Assembly (NCBI GenBank): GCA_017620015.1
Contig: JAFZRE010000025.1
Span: 1 to 64,000 of the forward strand
Source of the DNA: Bacteroidales bacterium
Lineage (GTDB): Bacteria > Bacteroidota > Bacteroidia > Bacteroidales > ML635J-15
DNA length: 64,000 bases
Direction of reading: 5' to 3'
The translations under genes and the position numbers were made by a program. The notes under the pieces were generated by a model. It made no database searches. It had not been told where the DNA came from and saw only the letters and a list, made by a program, of their open reading frames with translations. Position 1 is the first letter of the stretch, and every line of letters starts with the position of its first letter. Below, in pieces: positions 18,333 to 27,432 of this stretch.

Positions 18333-20663
18333 ATGGAAACAGAAAACACATTTGTAAACGGATTGAATAAGCCACAGAAAGAGGCTGTTATATATTGCGA
18401 TGGCCCTAGCCTTGTGATTGCTGGCGCCGGTTCGGGGAAGACGAGGGTGCTTACACATAAGATTGCTTACCTAATATCAAAGGGTATGGACCCGCATAGG
18501 ATAATGGCACTTACATTTACCAACAAGGCCGCCGCCGAAATGAAGGAACGTATCGACACCTTGCTTGGTTACAATGCTTCGCAGGCTCTGTGGATGGGGA
18601 CTTTTCACTCTATTTTTGGCAAGATACTTAGGATTGAAGCCGAAAAGATTGGCTTTACGAGCAGCTATACTATAAGCGATGCCACCGACTCGCAAAATCT
18701 TGTGAAGGACATAATCAAGGAGATGAAACTTGATGAGGACAACTACAAGTACAAGAGTATTGCAAACCGTATTTCGGCATGCAAGAATAGGCTTGTCCTG
18801 CCCGATGCATATTTGGCTAATCCAGGCTATGCTACCGAAGACCGTGGTGCAAAACGTCCCGAATTCGGAAATATCTACAAGCTGTATTACACAAGGTGTA
18901 GGCGTTCCAATGTGATGGATTTCGACGACTTGTTGCTTTATACAAATATTCTTTTTAAGATTGACCCAGGGACTTTGGCTAAGTATCAGGAACGCTTCGA
19001 CTATTTTTTGGTTGACGAGTATCAGGATACTAACTTTGCCCAGTACTTGATTGTCAAGAGGTTGTCGGAAAAGAACCGTCGGCTTTTTGTCGTGGGTGAC
19101 GATGCGCAAAGCATTTATTCGTTCCGTGGTGCCGAAATCCAGAACATATTGAATTTCAAGAACGACTACCCCGACTACAAGTTGTTTAAGCTCGAACAGA
19201 ACTACCGTAGCACACAGAATATTGTCGATGCTGCCAATTCGTTGATAAAGAAGAATAAAGACCAGATAAAGAAGAATGTGTTCTCCGAGAACGAAGTGGG
19301 CGACAAGGTGCAGATTAACAAGGCTGTCTCTGACAATATGGAAGGCGTGATGGTTGCCAAGAAAATTATTGAATTGCACGAGGCCGGAGCTAAATATTCC
19401 GATTTTGCAGTGCTTTACAGGACTAATGCCCAGTCGAGAATTTTGGAGGAATCGATGCGTAATCTTGGCATTCCATACAAGGTTTTCGGAGGAATGTCGT
19501 TCTACCAGCGTAAGGAAATAAAGGATGCGCTAGCATACGTCAGATATACTGTGAATCACAACGATGTGCAGTCGTTCAAGCGAATTGTGAACTATCCGTC
19601 TCGAAAAATTGGGCAGACAACCATTGATAAGGTGGTGGCTGCTTCAGAAAGTATGCAGGTTTCGGTGTGGGACATTATTTTTTCTCCTGGAAAGTATCCG
19701 CTTGATGTGAATATGCCTACTCGTATGCGACTGAAGGAGTTTGCTACTATGATAAACGGCTTTGCAGAAAAGATAGATTCCTACGATGCATATTCGTTTG
19801 TGGATGAGATGCTGAAGGAGTCGGGGATTATCAGCGACTTGCAGACCGACAAGACTCCGGAAGGAGAGGGACGTCGCGAAAACGTGCAGGAACTTCTCAA
19901 CGGCGTAAAGATGTTCTGCGATACTCGCCGTGAAACTGGTGAGCCATTTGGAATCCTGAACTACCTTGAAAACGTATCGGTACTTACCGACCTTGAAGAA
20001 CCTGACGATGGCGATCTTAACCGCGTGTCGCTGATGACGATACATTCGTCGAAGGGACTTGAGTTCGACAATGTTTTCGTGACTGGTATTGAGGAAAACT
20101 TGTTCCCTGGCGCACTTACGGTTATGGACCCGCGCGACTTGGAGGAGGAGCGTCGTCTGTTTTATGTGGCAGTCACAAGGGCGAAGAAGAGGATAATGCT
20201 GTATTATGCCGAAAACCGTTTCCGTTTCGGAAAACTTACGCCAATGGTACCGAGCCGTTTCCTAAAGGATATTGATGTTTCATATGTTGACTGGCACGGA
20301 CTTTCGGCCAGCCCGTTCTTGGCTACGTTCGACGATGAGTTTGAAGGTTATACCAAGTTCCAGCGTAAGCCGTCATTCTCGACGACGTCATCGTCACCAC
20401 AAAGTGTTAGTTTTAAGTCTGTTGAACAGCAGCAACCGAGGAATCTCGTGCCGTTGAAAAAGATGTCATCGCGTCCATCGGATGAAATCGCCGACTCAAG
20501 CCAGTTGCTCGAAGGCGTTAGGATAAAGCACAAAATGTTTGGCGAAGGTCGGATTGTGAGCAGAATCGGTGAAGGCGAGAATACCAAGCTGGTGGTTGAA
20601 TTCGACAGCGGTGATACTAAAACATTATTATTAAAGTTTGCTAAATTGCAAATCTTGGACTAA
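18333..20663 (+). CDS. UvrD/PcrA-family DNA helicase
   Basis: A 776-residue superfamily 1A 3'-5' helicase. Motif Q/I are seen as LNKPQKEAV and GAGSGKTRVLTHK (~residues 28-40), Ia as ALTFTNKAA, II as LVDEYQDTN, III as VVGDDAQSIYSFRGA, IV as NYRSTQNI, V/VI as MTIHSSKGLEF and VAVTRAKKR. The C-terminal ~50 residues form a Tudor-like tail (GVRIKHKMFGEGRIVSRIGE) as in PcrA. It unwinds DNA in excision repair and displaces recombination or replication intermediates. The ATG at 18333 is preferred to a TTG at 18327. Distinguishing PcrA from UvrD by name is arbitrary outside their reference groups. Confidence 0.95.
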   Translation: METENTFVNGLNKPQKEAVIYCDGPSLVIAGAGSGKTRVLTHKIAYLISKGMDPHRIMALTFTNKAAAEMKERIDTLLGYNASQALWMGTFHSIFGKILRIEAEKIGFTSSYTISDATDSQNLVKDIIKEMKLDEDNYKYKSIANRISACKNRLVLPDAYLANPGYATEDRGAKRPEFGNIYKLYYTRCRRSNVMDFDDLLLYTNILFKIDPGTLAKYQERFDYFLVDEYQDTNFAQYLIVKRLSEKNRRLFVVGDDAQSIYSFRGAEIQNILNFKNDYPDYKLFKLEQNYRSTQNIVDAANSLIKKNKDQIKKNVFSENEVGDKVQINKAVSDNMEGVMVAKKIIELHEAGAKYSDFAVLYRTNAQSRILEESMRNLGIPYKVFGGMSFYQRKEIKDALAYVRYTVNHNDVQSFKRIVNYPSRKIGQTTIDKVVAASESMQVSVWDIIFSPGKYPLDVNMPTRMRLKEFATMINGFAEKIDSYDAYSFVDEMLKESGIISDLQTDKTPEGEGRRENVQELLNGVKMFCDTRRETGEPFGILNYLENVSVLTDLEEPDDGDLNRVSLMTIHSSKGLEFDNVFVTGIEENLFPGALTVMDPRDLEEERRLFYVAVTRAKKRIMLYYAENRFRFGKLTPMVPSRFLKDIDVSYVDWHGLSASPFLATFDDEFEGYTKFQRKPSFSTTSSSPQSVSFKSVEQQQPRNLVPLKKMSSRPSDEIADSSQLLEGVRIKHKMFGEGRIVSRIGEGENTKLVVEFDSGDTKTLLLKFAKLQILD

Positions 20664-20668
20664 CTTTG
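20661..20668 (+). promoter_or_regulatory. Promoter -7 element of the DUF4290-murA operon
   Basis: TAACTTTG overlaps the helicase stop codon region and lies 15 bases before the ATG at 20684. Confidence 0.65.
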
Positions 20669-20683
20669 CAAAAAAAATAAAAC

Positions 20684-21346
20684 ATGGACTATAATACACA
20701 AAGGCCACACTTGAGAATACCTGAATATGGGAGGATTACACAGCAGATGGTTGAACATTGCTGCCAAATCGAAGATAGGGACGAACGCAATAGGGCGGCT
20801 CGTACGCTTATAAAGATTATGGAAAATATGAATCCTGCCATAAGGGAGGAAGCTGATTATAGGAAGAAACTTTGGGACCAGCTTGCCGAATTGTCCGGTT
20901 TTAAACTAGATGTGGATTGGCCTTATCCAGTGATAACAGAGGAAGTTAAGTCGCAGAAACCCGAAAAACTTTCCTATTCCGACAATAAGATTGTGTTTAG
21001 GCATTATGGTAAGATTACCGAGGGAATGCTTAAGAGGTTGGAAGAAGAAACCGATCCCGACAGACAGCGTCAGTTCTTTTTGGAAGTCGCAAACTATATG
21101 AAGCGTTCGTACATACAATGGAAGAAGGAGTTAATTCCTGATGATGTTATATTTCGCGAGATTGTGTTTATGAGCGAAGGTCGTATTCAGGTTCCTGAAA
21201 ATATAAAACTTGGTGATTACAAGGATGTTCTTTTGCAAGCTCAGGCAGTTCCTGCGGCTGGTAAGAAGAAGAAAAAGGCTGCTCAGCCACAGCCTATGGG
21301 TAATCCGCAAAAGAAGAAAAAGAAACACAAAAACGTTCAGCAATAA
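20684..21346 (+). CDS. DUF4290 family protein
   Basis: A 220-residue cytoplasmic protein whose start (MDYNTQRPHLRIPEYGR, then EDRDERNRAARTLI) matches the Bacteroidota DUF4290 family, usually found directly before murA as here. It is mainly helical and ends in a Lys-rich tail (KKKKK-type segments and KKKKHKN). Its stop overlaps the murA start as TAATG, so it is translationally coupled to murA. The function is unknown; the constant linkage implies a role tied to cell-wall precursor synthesis or to MurA itself. Confidence 0.88.
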   Translation: MDYNTQRPHLRIPEYGRITQQMVEHCCQIEDRDERNRAARTLIKIMENMNPAIREEADYRKKLWDQLAELSGFKLDVDWPYPVITEEVKSQKPEKLSYSDNKIVFRHYGKITEGMLKRLEEETDPDRQRQFFLEVANYMKRSYIQWKKELIPDDVIFREIVFMSEGRIQVPENIKLGDYKDVLLQAQAVPAAGKKKKKAAQPQPMGNPQKKKKKHKNVQQ

Positions 21347-22656
21347 TGGGAACTTTCAAGATAGAAGGTGGGCATCAGTTAAGTGGTGAGATTGTACCGC
21401 AGGGCGCAAAGAATGAAGCCTTGCAGGTAATCTGCGCAACTTTGCTCACAAGCGAAAGCGTAAAAATTAGCAATGTGCCTAACATTTTGGATGTTAACAA
21501 GTTGATAGACTTGCTCATTGCAATGGGAGTGAAGGTTACCCGTCATGGTAATGGCATTTATACGTTCAAAGCCGACGATGTTAACCTTGAATATCTTGAG
21601 TCGGATGCCTTCCGTGCCGATGGCGCTGCTCTTAGAGGTTCGATTATGATACTCGGTCCGTTGCTGGCACGTTTCGGAAAGGTTTATATGCCAAAGCCAG
21701 GTGGCGATAAGATTGGTCGTCGTCGTTTGGATACGCATTTTATTGGTTTCCAAAAGCTTGGCGCAAAGTTTAACTATAGTTTCGAGGAAAATTTCTACAC
21801 GCTTGAAGCGGAAAAACTTGAAGGCACATATATTCATCTAGAGGAGGCATCGGTGACTGGTACTGCCAACATTATTATGGCGGCAGTGAAGGCAAAAGGC
21901 GAAACTACCATCTATAATGCCGCCTGCGAACCATATATACAGCAGTTGTGCAAACTGTTGAATAGGATGGGCGCAAAGATAACGGGAATAGGTTCCAACT
22001 TGCTTCATATAGAAGGAGTTGACGATTTCCACGGCGCAGAACATACCATTTTGCCCGATATGATTGAAATCGGAAGTTTCATCGGTATGGCGGCTATGAC
22101 GGGGTCGGAACTGACAATCAAGAATGTGCGCTACGATATGCTCGGTATTATTCCCGATTCGTTCCGCAGACTTGGAATCACGCTCGAACATATAAACGAC
22201 GACATCTATATTCCGCATCATGAGCACTACCAGATTGAAAGTTTCATTGATGGTTCCATAATGAACATTTCGGATGCCATCTGGCCGGGACTTACGCCCG
22301 ACTTGCTTAGTGTTTTCTTGGTTGTTGCTACTCAGGCTAAGGGTAGCGTGCTGATTCACCAGAAGATGTTCGAGAGCCGTCTGTTCTTCGTTGATAAGTT
22401 GATTGATATGGGCGCGCAGATTATACTTTGCGACCCGCACAGGGCTACTGTAATTGGTCTTGACAATCAGATAAGGCTTCGCGGTACTACGATGAACTCG
22501 CCTGATATTCGTGCTGGTATGGCTTTGCTTATTGCTGCAATGTCGGCTCAGGGTTCAAGCATAATAAGGAACATTGAGCAGATTGACCGTGGTTATGAAA
22601 ATATTGATGTGCGCCTGAACAAGTTGGGTGCAAAAATAGAACGAATAAATTACTGA
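21346..22656 (+). CDS. murA: UDP-N-acetylglucosamine 1-carboxyvinyltransferase MurA (Asp form)
   Basis: A 436-residue EPSP-synthase-fold enzyme that transfers enolpyruvate from PEP to UDP-GlcNAc, the first committed step of peptidoglycan synthesis. Family motifs seen are the N-terminal GAKNEALQV, PGGDKIGRRRLDTHF, the inner GADGAALRGS-like turn and ending LIAAMSAQGSS-type strands. The residue corresponding to Cys115 of E. coli MurA is Asp121 (GGDKIG), the variant known to make MurA insensitive to fosfomycin. It is coupled to DUF4290 upstream, and a thioredoxin-like gene starts four bases after its stop. Confidence 0.95.
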   Translation: MGTFKIEGGHQLSGEIVPQGAKNEALQVICATLLTSESVKISNVPNILDVNKLIDLLIAMGVKVTRHGNGIYTFKADDVNLEYLESDAFRADGAALRGSIMILGPLLARFGKVYMPKPGGDKIGRRRLDTHFIGFQKLGAKFNYSFEENFYTLEAEKLEGTYIHLEEASVTGTANIIMAAVKAKGETTIYNAACEPYIQQLCKLLNRMGAKITGIGSNLLHIEGVDDFHGAEHTILPDMIEIGSFIGMAAMTGSELTIKNVRYDMLGIIPDSFRRLGITLEHINDDIYIPHHEHYQIESFIDGSIMNISDAIWPGLTPDLLSVFLVVATQAKGSVLIHQKMFESRLFFVDKLIDMGAQIILCDPHRATVIGLDNQIRLRGTTMNSPDIRAGMALLIAAMSAQGSSIIRNIEQIDRGYENIDVRLNKLGAKIERINY

Positions 22657-22660
22657 TATT

Positions 22661-23335
22661 ATGAAGAAATTGGTATTTTTGGCTGTTGCCATAATGATTT
22701 CATTTGTTGCAAGTGCGCAGAAAGTTGGCATTAATGTAGGTGACATTGCTCCGGAGATTAGTTTGCCGACACCAAATGGCGATACTGTGAAATTGTCGTC
22801 GTTGCGCGGAAAAATGGTTCTCATAGATTTTTGGGCTTCGTGGTGCGGACCGTGCCGCAAGGAGAATCCTAATGTAGTAAAGGCTTACAATGCTTACAAA
22901 GATAAGTATTTTCAGGCTGGCGATGGCTTCACTGTGTATGGGGTGTCGCTTGACAAGTCGGCGGAGAACTGGACTAAGGCTATTGAGTCGGATAAACTTA
23001 CATGGACAAATGTGAGCGATTTGCAGTACTGGAACTCGGCGGCAGGCCGAATGTATCAGGTTAATAGCATTCCTTGCAACTTCCTTATTGACGGTAATGG
23101 AGTTATAGTAGCAAAGAACTTGCGTGGCGAAGCTTTGGAATCGGCTCTGGAAAAATATATTTTTCGTCCGGTAAAGTCTTTTGAGGAGGCGCTTACAGCG
23201 CTTAGGACTCAGTTGAATGCCTTGAAGGAGATCCAGCAGATGGATGAGTTCTCGAAGGAAATTTCGAAGATGGAAAAAGACATAAATGAAATTCAGTCCT
23301 TGCTTGATGGAATGAAAAAGAAACTTGAAAAGTGA
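22661..23335 (+). CDS. Exported TlpA-like thioredoxin-fold protein
   Basis: A 224-residue protein with a signal peptide (MKKLVFLAVAIMISFVASAQ), an AhpC/TSA-TlpA domain at ~25-165 and the redox motif WASWCGPCRKE (Cys62, Cys65). The cis-Pro loop is NSIPCNFLIDG. Such proteins reduce or exchange disulfides in the periplasm. An unusual C-terminal extension (~170-224, LRTQLNALKEIQQMDEF and EISKMEKDINEIQSLLD) is a predicted coiled coil that may mediate oligomerisation. It lies at the end of the DUF4290-murA operon and is followed by a terminator. Confidence 0.9.
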   Translation: MKKLVFLAVAIMISFVASAQKVGINVGDIAPEISLPTPNGDTVKLSSLRGKMVLIDFWASWCGPCRKENPNVVKAYNAYKDKYFQAGDGFTVYGVSLDKSAENWTKAIESDKLTWTNVSDLQYWNSAAGRMYQVNSIPCNFLIDGNGVIVAKNLRGEALESALEKYIFRPVKSFEEALTALRTQLNALKEIQQMDEFSKEISKMEKDINEIQSLLDGMKKKLEK

Positions 23336-23356
23336 TTCTTTTTATTGTGATACTTT

Positions 23357-23388
23357 AAGGAAAGTCCGTGTGGCTTTCCTTTTTTTTG
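23357..23388 (+). terminator. Intrinsic terminator of the murA operon
   Basis: AAGGAAAG and CTTTCCTT form an 8-bp stem with a 9-base loop, followed by eight T residues. Confidence 0.88.
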
Positions 23389-23392
23389 TATA

Positions 23393-23428
23393 TAAAAAAA
23401 GAAAACCGCCTGTTTGTCAAGCGGTTTT
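23393..23428 (-). terminator. Intrinsic terminator of the tRNA-Lys gene
   Basis: AAAACCGC and GCGGTTTT pair; on the minus strand the stem is followed by a T run. It lies six bases past the tRNA 3' end. Confidence 0.85.
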
Positions 23429-23433
23429 TCTTG

Positions 23434-23506
23434 TGACCAATTGGGGACTTGAACCCCAGACCCCCTGCTTAAAAGGCAGGTGCTCTACCTGCTGAGCTAA
23501 TTGGTC
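23434..23506 (-). tRNA. tRNA-Lys (anticodon TTT)
   Basis: The minus strand folds into a standard cloverleaf: acceptor GACCAAT pairs with ATTGGTC, D arm around AGCTCAGCAGGTAGAGC, anticodon stem CCTGC/GCAGG with loop CTTTTAA, and T arm GGGGTTCAAGTCCCC. The 3' CCA is not encoded. It has its own promoter and terminator, so it is a single-gene unit. Confidence 0.97.
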
Positions 23507-23529
23507 AGTCCTCCCAATATTTGGGACTG

Positions 23530-23537
23530 CAAAAGTA
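23530..23537 (-). promoter_or_regulatory. Promoter -7 element of tRNA-Lys
   Basis: TACTTTTG on the minus strand, 23 bases before the tRNA 5' end. Confidence 0.75.
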
Positions 23538-23756
23538 CAGTAAAAAATTGTAATGGCAAATTTTTTCGCTAAAAAAATGCGTTAAAATGAAAATTTTGAC
23601 AAAGGGCTAGGAAAATTATATTGATGTTAATTATTTTTCCAACAATTACAGGCAACCTTTTGTGAAAAAAAACGTTGAAAAAATTGGCAAGTATGATTTA
23701 GTTTGAAAACTTTTTCTTAAATTGCACCGTTTTTACTAACATAAAAAATTATTAAA

Positions 23757-26700
23757 ATGAAGAAGGTATTAATATTCGTTTTAAGTTTTGCAGCGTTGCT
23801 GCTCGCTAATGCGGTTTATTCTCAGAATCAACCATTTAGCTTTAAGCATTCTGAACTTTTGTCGGAAATAGACAATGTAAATGTTGCCGCTCCCGATATG
23901 GCTTTGGTAATGAATGAGGATGCTTCTGATGAGAAAAATGGCGAAATGTACAAGGTCGCACGAATCCTCGATGTCAATATGAACATGGATAATTGCGGTA
24001 CTACCGACATACTTGCCGATGGAACAAAAGTATGGCGTGTGCGTATAGCGTGCGAAGGTGCAAAGGCTTTGAAGGTCATGTGCTCGGAATTTTATATTCC
24101 TAATGGCGCAGAATTGTTCCTGTACAACGAGAACAGACAACAGCTTGTAAGTGTTAATTCAAAGGATAATCCGAAGTATGGAACATATTATTCGCCGAAG
24201 ATGATTCAGGGCAGTGCATTGTATATGGAATATGTTCAACCTGCATCTGTGATGGAAAGTCCTGTTTTAAATATTGATGGGCTTTGCTATTTCTATCGTG
24301 GTGTAGATGCATTTGTCGGATATTATGCTCAAAAGCGAGAAACAGGATTTGGCGAATCAGATGCTTGTGAAATAAATATAAATTGTCCTCTTGGCAATGA
24401 TTGGCAGGTTCAGAAAAAGGGCGTGGCTGAAATTTTTGTTATTGTTGGCTGGTCTGGCGGATTCTGCTCTGGTACGCTTGTGAACAATACTGCTAACGAT
24501 GGAACACCGTATTTCCTAACGGCCGACCATTGTGGCGGCGTTGACGGAGCAAATTCGTTTAATAGGTGGGAGTTCTATTTCAACTTCGAATCTCCGAATT
24601 GTAATAATCCAACTTCCGAGCCTAATTATGATGCTGTAACTGGTTGCACACTTAAGGCTAGGCCATCTGGAGCAGAAGCTTCTGGTACTGATTTTTTGCT
24701 TTTGCTGTTGAATACTACAGAAGATAATCTGGAAACTATTGGCGCTTATTATAATGGATGGGACAGAAGTACCGAAACAACATCGAGTGCAATAGGAATT
24801 CATCATCCTGCTGGCGATATTAAAAAAATATCTTCGATTACTAGCGAATTGACTTTTAGTACTTTCCAGCAAGCAAATACGCCCAATGGACATTGGAGGG
24901 CAACATGGGCAACGCAGACAGGATTTACTGAGGGTGGTTCTTCTGGTTCTCCATTGTTTAGAGGGTCTAACAAACTTGTAATGGGAACATTGTCTGGCGG
25001 TCCAGATTATAATTGTTCCTCTCCTGCAAGTATGCTGTATGATGTATATGGTCGTTTCGATTTGCACTGGGAAAATGGTGGAACATCAAGTGCAAACCAA
25101 CTGAAACCTTGGCTCGACCCACAGAATACTGGAGCAGAAACATGTCCCGGCCGTTATCCGAATTCAGGAACAGACCCGAATCCGCCAGACCCAAATACTT
25201 TGACTGCCGATTTTACTGCAAATCCAACAACTGTTGATGTTGGCGGAACTGTTGCTTTCCGTGATGCTTCTACTGGCAACCCAACTTCGTGGTCGTGGAT
25301 ATTCCAAGGCGGTAATCCTTCTACTTCCACATCGCAGAATCCAAGCGTTGTATATTCGACACCAGGAACTTACAATGTTTCACTTACTATATCGGATGGA
25401 AACAACGAGGATACCAAAACCAAGAATGCATACATAACCGTATCGGAGAATGGTAATATTCCTGATCCCAATGGCGAACTTTCGGCAGCATTTGTTGCTT
25501 CTTCATACAACATTACTATTGGCGACTGCATTAATTTTACAGATAGGTCGTCTGGTTCACCAACATCGTGGACTTGGACTTTCCAAGGGGCGGAAACTGT
25601 AACTTCTAACCAGCAGAATCCTACAAATATCTGCTACAACACTCCTGGTGCCTACAATGTTACGCTTTATGTGCAGAATGCCGATGGCGACTACGATTCT
25701 GAAGTTTGCGAAGGTTGCATTATTGTCGAGAACAACCCGACATTGCCAATAGCTGATTTTGAGGCTAACATAACAGTAATTCCTGTCGGTGGCGTGGTTC
25801 GTTTCACAAACCTTTCGCAGAATGGTCCGTTTGATCAGTGGGCTTGGCATTTTTATGGTGGAACACCCGAGATGGTTTCCGACTCAGTGCCACCTGTAAT
25901 TGCTTATAACGAAATAGGTACATACGATGTTGAACTTAGGTGCCGTAAGACCAATGGCGTTCAGGATATAGAGCTGAAACATAATTATATAAGGGTTGTG
26001 CCGCAGTCAGATTCTCGTCCGGAAGCAAACTTTACATCAAACAAGACCTTGATAAGACCTGGTGAAACCGTTAACTTTATCGACCTAAGCCGTGCAAATC
26101 CGTATAGATGGACATGGGAGTTCCAAGGTGGTACGCCGGCAACTAGCAATCAGCCGAATCCTTCGGTTGTGTACACAACAGAAGGTACCTACAATGTCAA
26201 GTTGACTGTCGCTAATAATATAGGTACTGACGAAATCACAAAGGAAATGTATATAGTCGTATCAAATACTGATCCTTGCACCGAACCGCCAGTTGCTGAC
26301 TTTAATGCTGTAAATAGAAATATAGCATACGGAACAGAGGTCTTCTTCGAAAACCTTTCGACTAATGGCGTTGCTTATTCATCATGGACATTTGAAGGCG
26401 GTTCTCCGCGAACTTCAACTGAATTCTCGCCAACAAGTGGTGTTCTTTATTCAACACCTGGAATTTATGATGTAACATTGTTGGTTTCAAATTCATGCGG
26501 TTCGTCAACAATCACAAAGGAACGCTATGTATATGTATTTAATAGTGGAGTTTCATCTTACTGTGATACATTGAGCAATGTTTCGACTGGCGATGTGATT
26601 GGCGGGAAGTCGGTTTCTGGAACATGGGGATACTATGCTGGTCATAACGGAAAGAAGATAAAGGGCTATGCTGAATATTTCTATACTTATACATTTACAC

Positions 26701-27371
26701 AGGTGGAAGCATTGCTTGTTCCTGTAACCCAGTCGGTTTATGGTTCGAATGATGCGTCTGTAAGGTTCTATGTATGGGCTGATGATAATGGTAAGCCAGG
26801 AGAAGAACTTGGCAACAAGAAGGTATATATTAGGAATTTGTCTGCAAATCAGACCAATGTGGTAAGATTCAATGAGCCTGTCCTTGTAAACGGTCCGTTC
26901 CATGTAGGATTCAAGGTTAATTATAACGATAGCAACAACGATGATGTAAGCGATGACTTGTTTGTCGTTCCTGTCGTGACTAACAGACCTGCTAACGGCG
27001 TGAATACAATGTCGGTATTGAAGAACAATGTTTGGTATTCGACTCCTGAATTCTTGTCGTTCAACACTTCGCTGCCAATTGAACCAGTATCGTGCTTGAC
27101 AGGCATTGAGGAAATGGAAGCTGAAGAAAATAATATAGATGTCTTCCCGAACCCGACTACAGGTTTGCTGAATATTTCGTTCGGCGAGGCAGAATTGGGT
27201 ATTTGCAATGTTGAAGTGTACGATGCTCTCGGTAGATTGGTATCAACAGAAACTGTAAATGCATCAGGAAATCACTCAATGGACATTTCTGTTTATCCCG
27301 AAGGATTGTACATCGTAAGGATTAGCACTCCTGCATTTGTTGCAAACAAGAAGATTATGTTGACAAAATAA
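23757..27371 (+). CDS. T9SS-secreted trypsin-like serine protease with PKD domains
   Basis: A 1204-residue secreted protease. After the signal peptide (AVYSQ), a prodomain-like region leads to a chymotrypsin-fold domain at ~195-460 resembling lysyl endopeptidases: GGFCSGTLVNN, catalytic His in FLTADHCGG, Asp in GTDFLLLLLN, Ser in EGGSSGSPLF. Four or five PKD domains follow (~480-925) with the repeated signature PTSWSWIFQGG / SPTSWTWTFQGA / YRWTWEFQGG, then a beta domain and a type A sorting domain (VFPNPTTGLLNISFG to EGLYIVRIST). It is predicted to be secreted by T9SS and to digest protein outside the cell. Lys specificity is a guess from the fold. Confidence 0.93.
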   Translation: MKKVLIFVLSFAALLLANAVYSQNQPFSFKHSELLSEIDNVNVAAPDMALVMNEDASDEKNGEMYKVARILDVNMNMDNCGTTDILADGTKVWRVRIACEGAKALKVMCSEFYIPNGAELFLYNENRQQLVSVNSKDNPKYGTYYSPKMIQGSALYMEYVQPASVMESPVLNIDGLCYFYRGVDAFVGYYAQKRETGFGESDACEININCPLGNDWQVQKKGVAEIFVIVGWSGGFCSGTLVNNTANDGTPYFLTADHCGGVDGANSFNRWEFYFNFESPNCNNPTSEPNYDAVTGCTLKARPSGAEASGTDFLLLLLNTTEDNLETIGAYYNGWDRSTETTSSAIGIHHPAGDIKKISSITSELTFSTFQQANTPNGHWRATWATQTGFTEGGSSGSPLFRGSNKLVMGTLSGGPDYNCSSPASMLYDVYGRFDLHWENGGTSSANQLKPWLDPQNTGAETCPGRYPNSGTDPNPPDPNTLTADFTANPTTVDVGGTVAFRDASTGNPTSWSWIFQGGNPSTSTSQNPSVVYSTPGTYNVSLTISDGNNEDTKTKNAYITVSENGNIPDPNGELSAAFVASSYNITIGDCINFTDRSSGSPTSWTWTFQGAETVTSNQQNPTNICYNTPGAYNVTLYVQNADGDYDSEVCEGCIIVENNPTLPIADFEANITVIPVGGVVRFTNLSQNGPFDQWAWHFYGGTPEMVSDSVPPVIAYNEIGTYDVELRCRKTNGVQDIELKHNYIRVVPQSDSRPEANFTSNKTLIRPGETVNFIDLSRANPYRWTWEFQGGTPATSNQPNPSVVYTTEGTYNVKLTVANNIGTDEITKEMYIVVSNTDPCTEPPVADFNAVNRNIAYGTEVFFENLSTNGVAYSSWTFEGGSPRTSTEFSPTSGVLYSTPGIYDVTLLVSNSCGSSTITKERYVYVFNSGVSSYCDTLSNVSTGDVIGGKSVSGTWGYYAGHNGKKIKGYAEYFYTYTFTQVEALLVPVTQSVYGSNDASVRFYVWADDNGKPGEELGNKKVYIRNLSANQTNVVRFNEPVLVNGPFHVGFKVNYNDSNNDDVSDDLFVVPVVTNRPANGVNTMSVLKNNVWYSTPEFLSFNTSLPIEPVSCLTGIEEMEAEENNIDVFPNPTTGLLNISFGEAELGICNVEVYDALGRLVSTETVNASGNHSMDISVYPEGLYIVRISTPAFVANKKIMLTK

Positions 27372-27393
27372 CATAAAACATTAAGCAAAATTG

Positions 27394-27432
27394 GAAACTT
27401 CCGACTATCTTTGTGGTCGGAAGTTTCTTTTT
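27394..27432 (+). terminator. Perfect 12-bp hairpin: terminator that encloses a promoter
   Basis: GAAACTTCCGAC (27394-27405) and GTCGGAAGTTTC (27416-27427) are exact inverted repeats, followed by TTTTT, which suits a terminator for the protease gene. The 10-base loop contains the TAnnTTTG box of the next gene, so the same bases could also form an operator. Confidence 0.75.
27406..27413 (+). promoter_or_regulatory. Promoter -7 element of the ABC importer operon, inside a hairpin loop
   Basis: TATCTTTG exactly fills the loop between two 12-bp inverted arms and lies 19 bases before the ATG at 27433. Confidence 0.7.

Noticed and set aside
27361-27432. Cobalamin riboswitch before the BtuF-like gene
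   Set aside because: Only about 20 bases lie between promoter and ATG, far too few, and no B12-box-like sequence was seen.
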